This document shows positions 22,658 to 34,079 of a DNA stretch of 64,000 nt, in pieces; position 1 is the stretch's first letter, and each line of letters opens with the position of its first letter. Under the pieces are notes generated by a model, which saw only the letters and a list, made by a program, of their open reading frames with translations, did no database searches and was not told the DNA's origin. The stretch lies in the NCBI GenBank assembly GCA_039707655.1, contig CM077666.1:395083886-395147885 (forward strand), given 5' to 3'. Origin of the DNA: Elymus sibiricus. Its lineage: Eukaryota > Streptophyta > Magnoliopsida > Poales > Poaceae. Both the position numbers and the translations under genes were made by a program.

Positions 22658-23800
22658 TCGGTTTAACTGAACTTGAAATTCTCATTGATTCTGGGCAGTC
22701 GTGAACTTCTCCATATTCCTCACAGACCTTGTTCACCATGCTCAGAAAATTTGTATATGCATCGAAGAATTCCAGAATATGCTTTGGAAATTTGTATCAA
22801 CATAGCAGAGTGTTGTTGCTCTCGGCACCTTCACATTCTCAAAATATGTCTTCTGTGGGTGATAAATGATTCTTGAGTACATTGAGAAAAGACTCAAGGT
22901 TCACCCCATAAACTGAAATAATCCCTGTGTCGAGGACCGAATAATTTGCTCTTGCTGGTGTCCATTCCTGATAACTCATCTGGCTGTTCCTTTGTGATCA
23001 ATTCCGAGACAAACTCTCTCAGGCATATTCTGGCCTTGTCTGTAGCACTCAGATTCTGCTTCTGACCCGTTCTTCATTTTTGTTAGATCCGGTGTTGATG
23101 TTCTGAATATCAGGCAATTGACTTGACTTGATTCTTACTGAATTTGGATTATTGGGTATTATCCAAGTTGTATGTTGGTCTTCTTGTTGCCACTTGCTGA
23201 TGGATCCAGTCGGAGCGGCAGAATGGGATCGACCAAAAGAAACAAGAACCGCGAAAAAAAACAAAAAGCAAATAAAGCTCAAATTTTGCAGACCTTACAC
23301 ATATGGCCAAAGATTCACTAGTATAACTAGTATAGCGCACTCGATGTGCCTCTAAGGACTTAGAAGCAAAACCTCACAATGCCCCTGGTAGCAATTGGGG
23401 TCAAGCTCCTACTACTTCCTTAGGGAACATCAGACTCAACGCATGACCATAGCCAAAGTGGCTTAGTCAACGATCCTAGGGTTGTCAGGGAAAAGATGGA
23501 ATTTATATGCGTTTCCCAAAGGAAACTGGATTTGAGAAGAGAAATGCCATGGTTAGCAAGCAAGGTGGGGATATCTGGTTTACCTAGGGTTTAAGGGCTC
23601 ACGGGTCGTTGCCTGGTGTGGACATTTCACACCGGAGGCAAAGGCTACGAGAGTTGGGGTCTGATGGAGCCAAAACCTATGGGGTTACCTTATGATCAAT
23701 AGTAGCCGTGCCTGCTTGGCAAAGATGGCTGCAATCCATCTGGGCTTTCTATTGATCAAGAGGCAATGAAATCCGGCTAGGGTAACCTACGGTCAGCCTG

Positions 23801-23812
23801 GCTCTGATACCA
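23801..23812 (-). other. LARD-2 primer binding site (tRNA-iMet type)
   Basis: The minus strand reads TGGTATCAGAGCCAGGCTGAC, with five bases (ACGGA) between it and the 5' LTR end at 23818. Confidence 0.88.
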
Positions 23813-23817
23813 TCCGT

Positions 23818-26800
23818 TGTGGCGCCCCGCCTGAATACCACTGTAGTCAGACGGTCGCCGCACATACCAGCCCAGGAAAATGACTCTGGCATGCACTGTT
23901 ACAACAAGTATCATGAACACATACATTTCTATTAATGAATATACAAGTCTTACATTGTATTTACAAGGGTGATGGCAGCGGAAAAGCTCTATCTAAGGCA
24001 GCATGGTCTTGGTGCCGCTCCAATCCACAGGGATCTGACTGGGTTACTCTTCTAGCCCGCGAACACTCCGGCTCCTCGCTAGGGGTCGTCGGATCCTTAG
24101 GTGAACCTGGCCACATTGAAGGCCGCTGAGTACTTTTGAATGTACTCGCAAGCAAACCAAACCAACATATACACCAAGCAATGCAATCCATGGCATTCAA
24201 GCATGCACTTGTTATCTTAACAATATTAACTATCATGCTACGGCAGGGTTATCTAGCAAGATTAATCATGTAGTAGCATTAATCATGATGTCATAGCAGG
24301 ATTATCTATCATAATAACTATTGGAATAGATACAGTAAGGTAAAGCATATCAAGTAAATAATTCATACTCCGAGTATTCTCACGGTCCAAGTCCGATCCA
24401 AACCTTGCGGTCATCCAACCGCTCATATCATAGCCATCACATGGCTAGCAATCATACCTCTGACATCATCTGATGTCCATGCATCTGTACTGCAAGTCTG
24501 ACAAATCATACTTTACTCTGGTTCATTATTAACATCATAGGGTTTGTTCCTCCAGACTCGACATAGACCAAATAGTGTGACCTAGTACGAACTATGTCCC
24601 ATGACCGAGGACGTGGCTATTCGAATAGATTTACACTCTGCAGAGGTTGCGCACTTTACCCACACCATGGAGCTCCTGGCCTCGTACTTTAGTACATGTT
24701 CCCATTCGGGTGGACCGGTGCTGCTCCAACAAAACTTGTCTATTGCCCGGCACTCTTGCAGTCCCACCAACAATCATACCCTCCCAGGGTCATGTCCTGG
24801 GTGGCCCCTGTGTCGCCGGAAAAGATTCCCTCTCGGAGGGGCTGAATAGAGGGCAGGGGCAAAATGGGTATTTTTAGAAAGTGTCAACATTGGGAAAAGG
24901 GGTACCATCGGAACGGGCTCGACGAACTGAAGAAGTGGGCTTTGGATTCACCTGATTTGGAGTCACGGATGAAAAGATATGAGGGGTTGAAGTGGGAGGG
25001 ACCTTTCTATAAATAAACTATATACTTTTGGGTCCCTGGCTGATTTTCTGCCGAAAAAGGGGAAAGTGCACTGTGCACTTGGGTTGCACGGGCCGAAAGC
25101 GACCGGAGCCTGGGCGCTGGCGGGGCCGCGGAGCCGCTGCTGTTGCTAGGCCGGACCACCTGCGCTGCTGCTCCGTTTAAAAAAACGGAGGGAGGCTGAG
25201 CCGCTGACGAGCCGGGCCCGCCCACAGGTTCGTCTCCCACCCCGCACGCATTGACTGGAGACACAGGGGCACCATCGACTGTCGATTCCCGGTGCTACAG
25301 GCCGTCCCCGGCGGCGCTCAGCCTATGAATGAGCTTAGAAGGAGGAGCCGCACCCGATGATGTAGGCTACGGACGCCGGGGTGGACCGAGGCAAGCGGGA
25401 GCTTGGCTATGGCGGACGGCAGCTACGGCCGGAGTTGGGCACGGCGCTCCAGAGAATGGGGAGGCCGAGCGAGGGTGCGGAGGTGGCTTACGGCAAGCGG
25501 GGATTCCGGTGGTAGAGTTGGTGGAGTCGGGGAAAGCCGAGGACGCCCGAATTTGAGAGGTCGGCGGCGGCGGCCATGGTGGCTGTGGGCGGCGGGGAGA
25601 GGTCCTCGAGCTAAACCGAGAGACCGAGGAGGTAGCTGGGAGGGAGATGAGGCCGATGGTGAGCTCGAGAGGGCCGGGGAATGGCTATTTATAGCCGGGC
25701 GAGCTCGTCAGATGAGCTCGGCTGCCGTGGCCTTCTTATCCACGCGCTGGAGCTCAGAGACACGCGGAGGGAGGGGAAGACGTCGGCAGGGTCTTTGGGA
25801 GAGTGGGGAGGCCTCGGGTGCATTCGAGGGGGCTCGGGAAGGAAGGAGCCACGGGAGAAGACGACGGTGCGGGTCACGGGCATCACAGTACCATGGCGAG
25901 GTTCGTCGCGGTGCGAGGAGGAAGAGAACGGAGGGGGAGATGACCAGAGAGGAGTGCGAGGACGACGGGGAGTCAGGTCGGCATGCTAGGACACGCCATG
26001 GCAGCATGAGCTGGCCTGTCCGACGTGATGAACGCGCAGAGCGCTATTCCTGCGTGTAGTTCATGCGGTCACCATGTGCACCGGCCGTTCTGGCGCGTTC
26101 CTGCCTGCCACACCTTGTCCAACACGTCACTAGTTGCTCAAATAGGTGAATGAAGTGGCTAGAACCAGCTAGGTGGCTCTGAGGTGAGTGGTACTTGCAG
26201 AAACAGGTTCTGACAGCAAAATTGGTTGGAATTTTCTGGAGAAATGGATGGAGAAATGGAGTTGTATCTTTGTCACAATGAGATTGGGTAGGAAGAACTA
26301 GGTGCTGGTAAAATTTGAGGCCATTTGGACTAGTTTTGCATGCACTTCCTTTGCAATGCAATTTCTGGTCCAGAAACTCGACTTTGAAGCTGCACTCATT
26401 TGGCCTCATGAAATGAACTGAATTTTGGTGTAGGGAAGTTATTTGGATGCATTGAGGTACTGGAAAAATTTCAGCTCATTTGGATATACCAAAGTGGTAC
26501 TTCCTTCACAGAGCTTCCTGCTAGACAGAGACTAGATGGAATTTTTGGGAGAAATTGGCTAGAGGAAATGATGTGAATTTTTGCATGCTCACATCATATA
26601 TGGAATGTGAGGTCCTGGATCAATCTGAGGATTTTTGAAATAATATAAAATATAGTTGCTTCACAACCTCAAAATAGGTCCAGAAACAAGAACTGGATGA
26701 TGTGCTCAAAATTTGAACTATGGAATTGGGATTTTGATGGAAATGGTTTAGATATGGATAGGACAAGCTCCACAAATTATTTGGGATTTTTCCTGGCTAC

Positions 26801-27377
26801 CAAAATGGTAGTTCCTTTGGAAAGTGCCCAAATTGCAATATTGGCATAAAATAGGAAAATGCAATTTCCCTTATTTAATTATGGCCAATATTTTTATGGG
26901 AGCTCAATATGATCACAAAGAATATCTCCACAAGTTTTCATGAACTTTGAAGATGGATAGATATTTTCCTAGATTTAATTCCTTTAAATAGCAGAAAAAG
27001 GAATTAATTTTAAATGAAAAATATTGCAAATGACTTAGCAATATTTTTGCATATCCAGGGTTTGTGGATATGAGAAAGTCTTTGGGAAAAGTTTGGGAGG
27101 TAACAGATCAAAGGAAATTGGGGTTCCTTTGTAACGGAAGGAATTAGGGTTTTCCTTCCGGTAGACCGGAGAGTAGGGTTTCGGTGGCAAAGTCCTGAGA
27201 AATATTTTGGGTGGCAAGGTTGAATCGGAGAGAATCTCTGGTCTGATAAGAAAGGCAAGGCTAACTGACCATCTTCATATAGCCAAGAGCGAGAGAAAAT
27301 CCAACAACATCGAAAAAAAGACGGGAGTCAAATCCCGCTAAGGAAAAAAACAAGGGGCGAAAACCAGGGTGTCACAG
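23818..27377 (-). repeat. LARD-2 5' LTR with 964-bp internal deletion
   Basis: Matches the 3' LTR at both ends and through most of its length. The join at 24814/24815 fuses the CTGTGTC block (3' LTR position 17437) to GCCGGAAAAG (18402). It keeps GAGTAC-8-GTACTC at 24128-24147, TATTCGAATA at 24618-24627 and CTCTGCAGAG at 24636-24645. TATA box at 25685-25694. Confidence 0.88.
25685..25694 (-). promoter_or_regulatory. TATA box of the LARD-2 5' LTR
   Basis: The minus strand reads CTATAAATAG. This is the copy that would drive the genomic RNA. The 964-bp deletion lies about 0.9 kb downstream, so the 5' LTR leader differs from the 3' LTR. Confidence 0.65.
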
Positions 27378-27382
27378 CATTT

Positions 27383-28151
27383 TATAAGGAGACATGCCCA
27401 TAGGATTTTTATAAGCAGTTCTATAAGCCCATAATGCATCGTCAAGTTTTTTAGACCAATTCTTCCTGGATCTATTAACCGTCTTTTGCAAGATTAATTT
27501 TATTTCTCTATTGCTCAATTCAACTTGACCACTAGACTGGGGATGATAAGGTGATGCAATTCTATGGTTGGCATCATATTTAGCTAGGAGTTTACGGAAT
27601 GCACCATGAATAAAATGTGAACCACCATCAGTCATTAGATATCTAGGGACTCCAAACCTCGGAAAGATAACTTCTTTAAGCATTTTAATAGATGTGTTGT
27701 GATCAGCACTACTAGTTGGAATAGCTTCTACCCACATAGTAACATAATCAATAGCAACTAAAATACGAGTGTACCCATTAGAGGAAGGAAAAGGTCCCAT
27801 ATAATCAAAGCCCCAAACATCAAATGGTTCAATAACAAGTGAATAATTCATAGGCATTTCTTGACGTCTACCAATATTACCAATTCTTTGACATTCATCA
27901 CAAGAAAGGACAAACTTACGTGCATCCTTGAAGAGAGTAGGCCAATAAAAACCAGACTGTAGTACCATATGTGCAGTTCTGTCTCCAGCATGGTGTCCTC
28001 CGTATGCTTCGGAATGACACTTCCATAGGATTTGTTCCTATTCATGCTCAGGTACAAATCGTCTAATAACACCATCTACTCCTTCTTTATACAAATGTGG
28101 GTCATCCCAAAAGTAATGTCTTAAGTTAAAGAAGAACTTTTTCTTTTGTTG
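27383..28151 (-). pseudogene. pol: Athila pol, integrase zinc domain and catalytic core
   Basis: From high to low coordinates: the His-containing part of the zinc-binding domain ([12 protein letters not shown], around 27980-28015), its Cys pair (CDECQRIG) near 27890, then the rve core with the first catalytic Asp in WGFDYMGPF, the second in TDGGSHF and the Glu in QVELSNRE, all intact. The segment ends at SPYKM, where LARD-2 entered. One in-frame stop lies upstream of the zinc domain, near 28036. The remaining C-terminal domain is at 15942-16439. Confidence 0.85.
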
Positions 28152-29336
28152 TTATGTGTAACTAGGTGGTATATATTTAGCAACAATGTAATTAGCATAG
28201 TCTACATACCAAGGATTATTACGAGAATTAGAAGCTTTTATAATAGCTAATTGCTCATCAGGAAAACTAACATCAATAGGTAGTGGGTAATCAAGAACAT
28301 TTTCCATCCTAGACAAATTATCTGCTACAGTATTTTCAACTCCCTTTCTATCAACAATATGCAAATCGAAAATCGAATTCTTGTAGTCAAACGACCCACC
28401 TAATAAATCTAGGTTTAGCATTTTTATTTTCCATAAGATATTTAATAACAGCATGATCGGTGTGAATGGTTACTTTAGAATCAACAATATAAGGTCTGAA
28501 TTTATCACATGCAAACACAACTGCTAAAAATTATTTCTCATTAGTAGCATAATTCTTTTGAGCACTATCTAGAGACTTACTAGCATAATGAATAACATTC
28601 AATTTCTTATCAACTCTTTGGCCTAGAACAACACCAATAGCATAATCACTAGCATCACACATTATTTCAAAGGGTAGGTTCCAATCAGGTGGTTGAACAA
28701 TAGGTGCAGAAATTAAGGCTTTCTTAAGTATTTCAAAGCTTTCTACACAATCATCATCAAAAACAAATGGAACATCTTTTTGCAAAAGATTAGTAAGAGG
28801 CCTAGAAATTTTTGAGAAGTCTTTTATGAACCTTCTATAGAAACCAGCATGACCAAGGAAACTTCTTATACCTTTGATATCTTTAGGATATGACATTTTC
28901 TCAATTGCATTAACTCTAGCTTTATCTACCTCAATACCTCTTTCAGAAATTTTATGCCCAAGGACTATACCTTCATTTACCCTAAAGTGACACTTCTCCC
29001 AATTAAAGACAAGATTAGTCTCTTCACATCTCTGCAAAACTCGGTCAAGGTTGCTTAAGCAATCATCAAAAGAGGAAAAATCATCCATGAATACCTCAAC
29101 AATCTTTTCACAAAAATCAGAGAATATAGCTGTCATACATCTTTGAAAAGTATCAGTTGCATTACATAAACCAAAAGGCATATGTCTCTAAGCATAAGTC
29201 CATAAGGACAAGTAAAGGTGGTTTTCTCTTGATCTTCTTGTGATACAGGTATTTGAGAAAGACTAGAATATCCGTCTAGGAAGCAAAAGTGCGTATGCTT
29301 CGATAATCTTTCTAACATTTGATCAATAAAAGGCAA
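28152..29336 (-). pseudogene. pol: Athila pol, RT palm/connection and RNase H
   Basis: Fragments in order: RT fingers and palm (FIDQMLERLSKHTHFCFLDG, then after a frameshift MPFGLCNATDTFQRCM and the catalytic box FMDDF), thumb and connection (FLGHAGFYRRFIKDFS), then RNase H (FEIMCDASDYAIG, YASKSLDSAQKNYATNEK), a nonsense codon at 28528-28530, HTDHAVIKYL, another frameshift, and DRKGVENTVADNLSRM at the RNase H end. At least one nonsense codon and two frameshifts break it. The nonsense codon TAG between 29336 and 29340 interrupts the run into the upstream RT segment. Confidence 0.85.
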
Positions 29337-29339
29337 GGG

Positions 29340-30302
29340 CTAATGACCTTTTCTAGTAGCTTTATTTAATTTCTGGAAATCAATTAACGTCCTATAACCA
29401 GTTACAATTCTTTGTGGGATAAGTTCATTTTTATCATTAGGAGCAACAGTAATGCCTCCTTTCTTAGGGACACAATGAACAGGACTTACCCATCTACTAT
29501 CAGCTGTATGATAAATTATATATGCTTCCAGAAGCTTTAATATTTCAGTTCTTACCACATCCTTCATTTTAGGATTCAGACGACGTTGATGATCAACAAC
29601 TGGTTTAGCCTCAGGCTCCATATTATTCTTGTGCTGACATAAGGTGAGACTAATGCCCTTAAGATCATCAATAGTATATCCAATTGCAGCACGGTGCTTG
29701 CTCAGAGTTTTAAGTAATCTATTTTCTTCATGCTCTGAAAGGTTAGCATTGATAATAACAGGATATATCTTCTTTTCATCAAGATAAGCATATTTCAGTG
29801 TATCAGGTAGTTTCTTTAATTCAAACACCGGGTCAATCTTAGGTGGGAGAGGATATCCCAAAGTTTCAACAAGCAAATTATGCTTAAGGATAGGTGCTTG
29901 TTTAAATAATATCTCATCTATTTCATTTCTTTCATTCATATGCATATCATTTTCATGGTCTAGCAAATATTGTTCTAATGGATCAGTAGAAGGTACAACA
30001 ATAGAAGCAAGACCAATAATTTCATCCTTACTAGATAATTCTTTATCACGTGGTTGTTTACTAAACTTGGAGAAATTAAACTCATGAGATACATCACCAA
30101 ACTTAACTCTAACCTTCTCTTTAACACAATCAATTTCAGCATTAACAGTTTTCAAGAAGGGTCTACCAAATACAATGGGACAAAAATTATCTTGTAATGA
30201 AATCAGTAGGGTACTTGACCTTATAACACAAGACTTCAACATCTCTAACAATCCCAAGTGGTGAAATAGTATCTCTATTTGCAAGATTAATAGTAACATC
30301 AA
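29340..30302 (-). pseudogene. pol: Athila pol, protease-RT linker and RT N-terminus
   Basis: 320 codons, open. Contains FCPIVFGRPFLKTVNAEIDC after the protease, a long acidic linker, then the RT N-terminus (LSKHRAAIGYTIDDLKGIS, EAKPVVDHQRRLNP, WVSPVHCVPKKGGITV, RIVTGYRTLIDFQKLNKATRK). It is out of frame with the protease segment by a frameshift near 30200, and ends at a TAG codon where Athila elements usually have Tyr. Confidence 0.85.
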
Positions 30303-30528
30303 TATCTTCTACCTCAGCAGGTGCAATATCATTCACGACTTCTTGATATAAAGAGAATGGAATAGCACTTACACTAGCACCCATATCACATAAACCATTA
30401 TAGCAATGATCTCCAATTTTAACAGAAACAACAGGCATGCCAATCACAGGCTTATTCTTATCTATCTTATCTAACACATCTTGTTCATTTCTGGTAGGTT
30501 TAGCAATTCTAGCAGCCTCAGAGCAAAA
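30187..30528 (-). pseudogene. pol: Athila pol, aspartic protease
   Basis: Contains GLCDMGASVSAIPFSLY, the retroviral-type aspartic protease active site (D-x-G-A, with Met where Leu is common), followed by a typical flap region and LGIVRDVEV. Same frame as the upstream gag C-terminus, separated by one TAG codon at 30529-30531. It would cleave the gag-pol polyprotein; here the frame is lost near 30200. Confidence 0.8.
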
Positions 30529-30970
30529 CTAAATAACATGCCCATCAATATTATCAGCTAATAAATCTTTAGTCATAGCAATATTAGGTTCCACTTTAAT
30601 TTGTTCAAAAGGTTTAGGTGTTCTAATATTACTCTTATTAACCATAGTTGTAGCTTTAGCATGTTCCTTTATCCTAACAGGGAAAGGAGGTTTCTCAATA
30701 TAAGCAGTAGGCACAACTGGATCAACATTATAAATGATTGTTTCATCTTTAGCTATAACAAGTTCCTCACAAATTTCTTCAATATATGTGGATGAATAAA
30801 CCACTTCTCCTTAGGTAGATCAACATGAGCAGCAAATGATTCACAGAAAGTAGCTACTATCTTAGAGTTAAGTCCATATTTCACACTAAACTTATGAAAA
30901 TCATCGGTTTCCATAAAAGATTTAACACAATCAAACTCAAGATTTATACCTGACTCATTACCTTTTGGTA
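30529..30970 (-). pseudogene. gag: Athila gag C-terminal region
   Basis: Two overlapping frames on the minus strand (30753-31079 and 30529-30804) containing FMETDDFHKFSVKYGLNSK, DLPKEKWFIHPHI and a basic tail rich in Pro and Lys. It follows gag and precedes the protease as in Athila elements. A frameshift lies between the two pieces (around 30760-30800). The upstream end is obscured by inserted non-coding DNA. Confidence 0.55.
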
Positions 30971-32190
30971 CCTGCAGACCAAACAGTGTAGTGTAGCACT
31001 TTCGCGGAAGTATCCCAATGAGTAATCGTCCCAACAAAGAGCGGAGGAGAGTATTTATGGAGGCATTTCTGTCGCACACAAAGTGTCACAGTTCTTGTGT
31101 GAAGTACTGCTTGAGCTTCTGCAAATACTATTACTATCCTGGGTAAACGATAAAATAAAATATGCTAATATAAAGAGGATTTAAAGGTGTTTACTAAATA
31201 ACTAGTTGAAAGTAAATAAAAAGTATGGAAATGTAAATGGTGTTGCCTGCAATGAAGAAATTAGGTGCGAAGAGATTTTAGTTCATGGTATGAATATATG
31301 AATTGTGCCAGTGCGATGATAATACTAGTTACCTTGTATTGTACTCTTAGCATTTGATATAAACTTTCTGTAGGCGGTTCTCCCTAGGGTAATGAAACTC
31401 CTCCACTAGGGGTTACATTTCATTCTATGGTCCTGCTTCTCCGTTGCCACAGAGTGATCGTTTCCACAATTAAGGTCATAATACCGGAACCAAGCATTAA
31501 GTTCATTGGATCACCGTTATATCATATTGTCTTCGGTTCTCATAGATATCTCCACCTGTCACATCAGAGGTCACAGAGTTCCTAAACAATACGTGTTACC
31601 TGTGTAGGTCTTGAGATCATGTTGCCTGGGCCCTTAAATTGGACAACACGCATAGAGTTCACCATAGTATAACAACATACTAAATAGATCATACTACTAC
31701 GAATTCAAATGATGACATATAGGATAGGCACATATCAATCTTACCACTTACCTACATCTCCCACACCTAGGGGAATTACTCACACATCATAAGAGGGGAA
31801 TCAATCACATCGAAGAGAAAACCCATGAAAACCATATCGATAATATTGAGGGGATCCACAATGAGATGAAATGGTGCCCAAATAGTCTTGATCTCAGATG
31901 AGATGGAGTTGAGATTACAAGTTCCAATCCCTCTTACAATAGTGAATGAGATGATGATGATGATGGAGACGAAAGGACCAAAAACTACGATGATTTTCCG
32001 GAGTTCTTCGGATCCTCTCTCCTCCTCCTCTGGATGGTGTGGCGGCGGCTAGGGTTCCTCTCCTTCTCCCTGGGTCCCTTCACGAAAGTTGCTTGTATAG
32101 ACAAGGAGGAGCTATGGGCACTCCAAATGAGCGCTCAAACGAGCGCGTGCCGTCGTTTGGAACGCCGTCTTTTACTCTGACGCGCCTGTT
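30970..32190 (-). mobile_element. Non-coding LTR-like insert in Athila gag (boundaries approximate)
   Basis: About 1.2 kb without coding sequence separates the two parts of gag. It contains a run of ATGATGATGATG, a CTCTCCTCCTCCTCTGG block and a GGCGGCGGCTAGGGTT motif like those in Triticeae Athila LTRs and leaders. No clean TG..CA ends or target duplication could be fixed, so it may be a solo LTR, a rearranged piece of the same element or another repeat. Confidence 0.35.
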
Positions 32191-33066
32191 GACAATGTTC
32201 TCTTCGGGAAAGTTGCTCCAATTGGCTTGATTTGTAGCAATCTCCCTTGGTTTCCTTCCATATATGATATTTCCTGCCATCCATAGGACAAAGTAGATTT
32301 TCCTCTCTTTTTGTTGGATTAGCATTAGAAATATCCGAAGAATTACAAAAATCCGATGAAACCAAATGGAAATCACTATGAAAAACATCACAAATTCTCG
32401 AGCCATCACCTTTGTCAATTTCCCAATCTTCAGAGTTGTGTTTAATTCTTTACAGAAGATCCCATGTGAATTCAATAGTTTTCTTTATGAAAGAACCAGT
32501 AGAAGAAGTACCGAGCATTCATTGATCATTATGAGAAAGCCGAGTATAAAGTTTTGTATAATTATCTCTCTTAAGAGCTCATGATTGGGGCATGTGTGCA
32601 TCATGTATTTAAGCCTCCCCCAAGCTTTGGCGATACTTTCTCCTTCACGAGGCTAAAAATTATATATATAATTCCAATCACGATGAACCAAATGCATAGG
32701 ATAAAACTTCTGGTGAAATTCCAGCTTTAACCGATTCCAGTCCCATGTTCGGGTATCATCCAATAGACTATACCATGTCAATGCTTTTCCCCCCAAAGAT
32801 AAAGGGAATACTTTCTTCTTAAATCCATCCTCGGATAAACCTGCAAGCTTAAATAGTCCACAAATTTCATCTATACAGATCTAGTGCATATCAGGATGTA
32901 TTGTTCCATCTCCTGCATAAGGATTAGCTAGCAGTTTCTCTAACATACCCGAGGGAATTTCACAATAAATATTTTTAGTAGGTTCAGTAGGTTCAGGAGC
33001 AACTCTTATTGCTTCTGGTCGAGGTGAAGATACCCCAAACAAGTCCCTCAAAGGATTATTTTCCAT
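32190..33066 (-). pseudogene. gag: Athila gag N-terminal part
   Basis: Starts at 33066 with MENNPLRDLFGV, the usual Athila gag beginning. It continues with KVFPLSLGGKALTWYSLL, the FHQKFYPMHLVHRDW motif, REGESIAKAWGRLKYMMHTCPNH and ELLREIIIQNF. In-frame stops at 32881-32883 and near 32655, plus frameshifts near 32560, make it a pseudogene. The product would be the capsid protein of the virus-like particle. Confidence 0.8.
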
Positions 33067-33142
33067 AGTGACAAGTAGCAATAAATTTCAGCACGTAATA
33101 AAAATGTTTCCTTACCAAATTCCACTTACCAAAGGTGCTTCA

Positions 33143-33161
33143 CTCCCTGGCAATGGCACCA
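33143..33161 (-). other. Athila primer binding site (decayed tRNA-Asp type)
   Basis: The minus strand reads TGGTGCCATTGCCAGGGAG. Athila/Tat elements use tRNA-Asp (TGGCGCCGTTGCCGGGG). The three differences are all CG-to-TG or CG-to-CA changes. It lies 14 bases from the LTR end at 33176. Confidence 0.75.
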
Positions 33162-33175
33162 GAAAAGAGTCTTGA

Positions 33176-33485
33176 TGACCCACAAGTATAGGGGATCAAT
33201 CATAATCCTTTCGATAAGTAAGAGTGTCGAACCCAATGAGGAGCAGAAGGAAATGACAAATGGTTTTCAGCAAGGTATTCTCTGCAAGTACTGAAAGTAG
33301 TGGTAACAGATAGTTCTGTAGCAAGGTAATTCTTAACAAGTAGCAAGTAACAATAGTAGCAAAGGTGCAGCAAGGTGGCCCAATCCTTTTTATAGCAAAG
33401 GACAAGCCGTAAAGTTCTCTTATAGTAAGCAAAGTGTTCTCGAGGACACATGGGAATTCTCATCAAGTCACGTTCATCATGTTTA
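33176..33485 (-). repeat. Athila 5' LTR, terminal 310 bp
   Basis: Plus-strand start TGACCCACAAGTATAGGGGATC is typical of Triticeae Athila LTR ends. It is cut at 33485 by the CACTA-like element; the rest of the LTR must lie beyond the right edge of the window. A GTAGCAAGTAACAATAGTAGCAAAGG-type simple-sequence stretch lies at 33335-33365. Confidence 0.7.
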
Positions 33486-33837
33486 CACTACAAAAAAAAG
33501 ACACATCCGTGACATTAAGGCCCGAACGAAAACTTTTTCTGTCATGGTTGTGACACTTCTATGACAATAATTGTGACAAAAACACGTATCGTCATAGATG
33601 TGGTGGGGTCCTACTTCTATGACAAAAAATTATGACAGAAAATGGGCTTTTCATCCTAGGTGGACCAGAGACGCACCTGCATGACATTCTTTGGGCCGTC
33701 CATGATGTAAAAATCATGGTAGACATGAGGGCGAGAAAATTTTCGGGGAGTTCCCGGTTACAGTGGGTTGTCGGGGCCAGGCGATGCAGTGTGATTTGCA
33801 CGTTTCTCTCGTACGTGCGCGTGTGTGTGAGGCACTC

Positions 33838-34076
33838 GCTAACTGAACCCGAGCGAGGTGTACGCTTGCTTACTGAACCCGAGAGATCGATCGCCCTCGC
33901 ACTACGTACTAAACACGAGCGATCGATCCCTCGCACTACGTACGGAACCCAATCGATCCCTTCGCTGCTAACTGAACCCGAGCGATCCCTTCACTGCTAA
34001 CTGAACCCGAGCAATCCCTTCGCTGCTAAATAAACCCGAGCGATCCTTCTCACTGCTTACTAAAGCCGATCGAGCC
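33838..34076 (+). repeat. ~35-bp tandem repeat with CTGAACCCGAGCGATC core
   Basis: Roughly seven degenerate units (AACTGAACCCGAGCGA, TACTGAACCCGAGAGA, TACTAAACACGAGCGA and so on) alternating with TTCGCTGCTAA or CGCACTACGTA spacers. Confidence 0.7.
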
Positions 34077-34079
34077 CCC

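Larger units (their letters stand above)
20965..23817 (-). other. LARD-2 internal domain, non-coding
   Basis: 2853 bp, collinear with the LARD-1 internal domain. No gag or pol motif. It contains the tandem array at 22095-22383 and the longest sense-strand ORF found in any of the LARD interiors. Confidence 0.75.
16441..27377 (-). mobile_element. LARD-2: complete long-LTR non-coding element inside Athila integrase
   Basis: Complete on the minus strand: 5' LTR 23818-27377, primer binding site 23801-23812, internal domain 23817-20965, polypurine tract, 3' LTR 20964-16441. Target duplication CCATT (16436-16440) and GCATT (27378-27382), one mismatch. The host integrase frame reads through if the element is removed. 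No coding capacity for gag or pol. The LTRs differ in length (4524 and 3560 bp) because the 5' copy lacks a 964-bp segment. It shares LTR and internal sequence with LARD-1, so both belong to one subfamily. Confidence 0.88.
13930..33485 (-). mobile_element. Athila-type Gypsy retrotransposon, degraded and multiply interrupted
   Basis: Minus-strand order is complete: 5' LTR remnant (33176-33485), tRNA-Asp-type primer binding site, gag, protease, RT, RNase H, integrase, an extra downstream ORF and a long 3' untranslated region. The gag start (MENNPLRDLF), the gag block with FHQKFYPMHLVHRDWNYIYNF-type motifs and the integrase end (GKACHLP, ELEHKAYWAI) are typical of plant Athila/Tat elements, close to Fatima/Sabrina of Triticeae. 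It is the oldest layer: LARD-2 splits its integrase, a Gypsy LTR interrupts its 3' side and a CACTA-like element interrupts its 5' LTR. Numerous stops and frameshifts make it non-functional. Confidence 0.8.
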
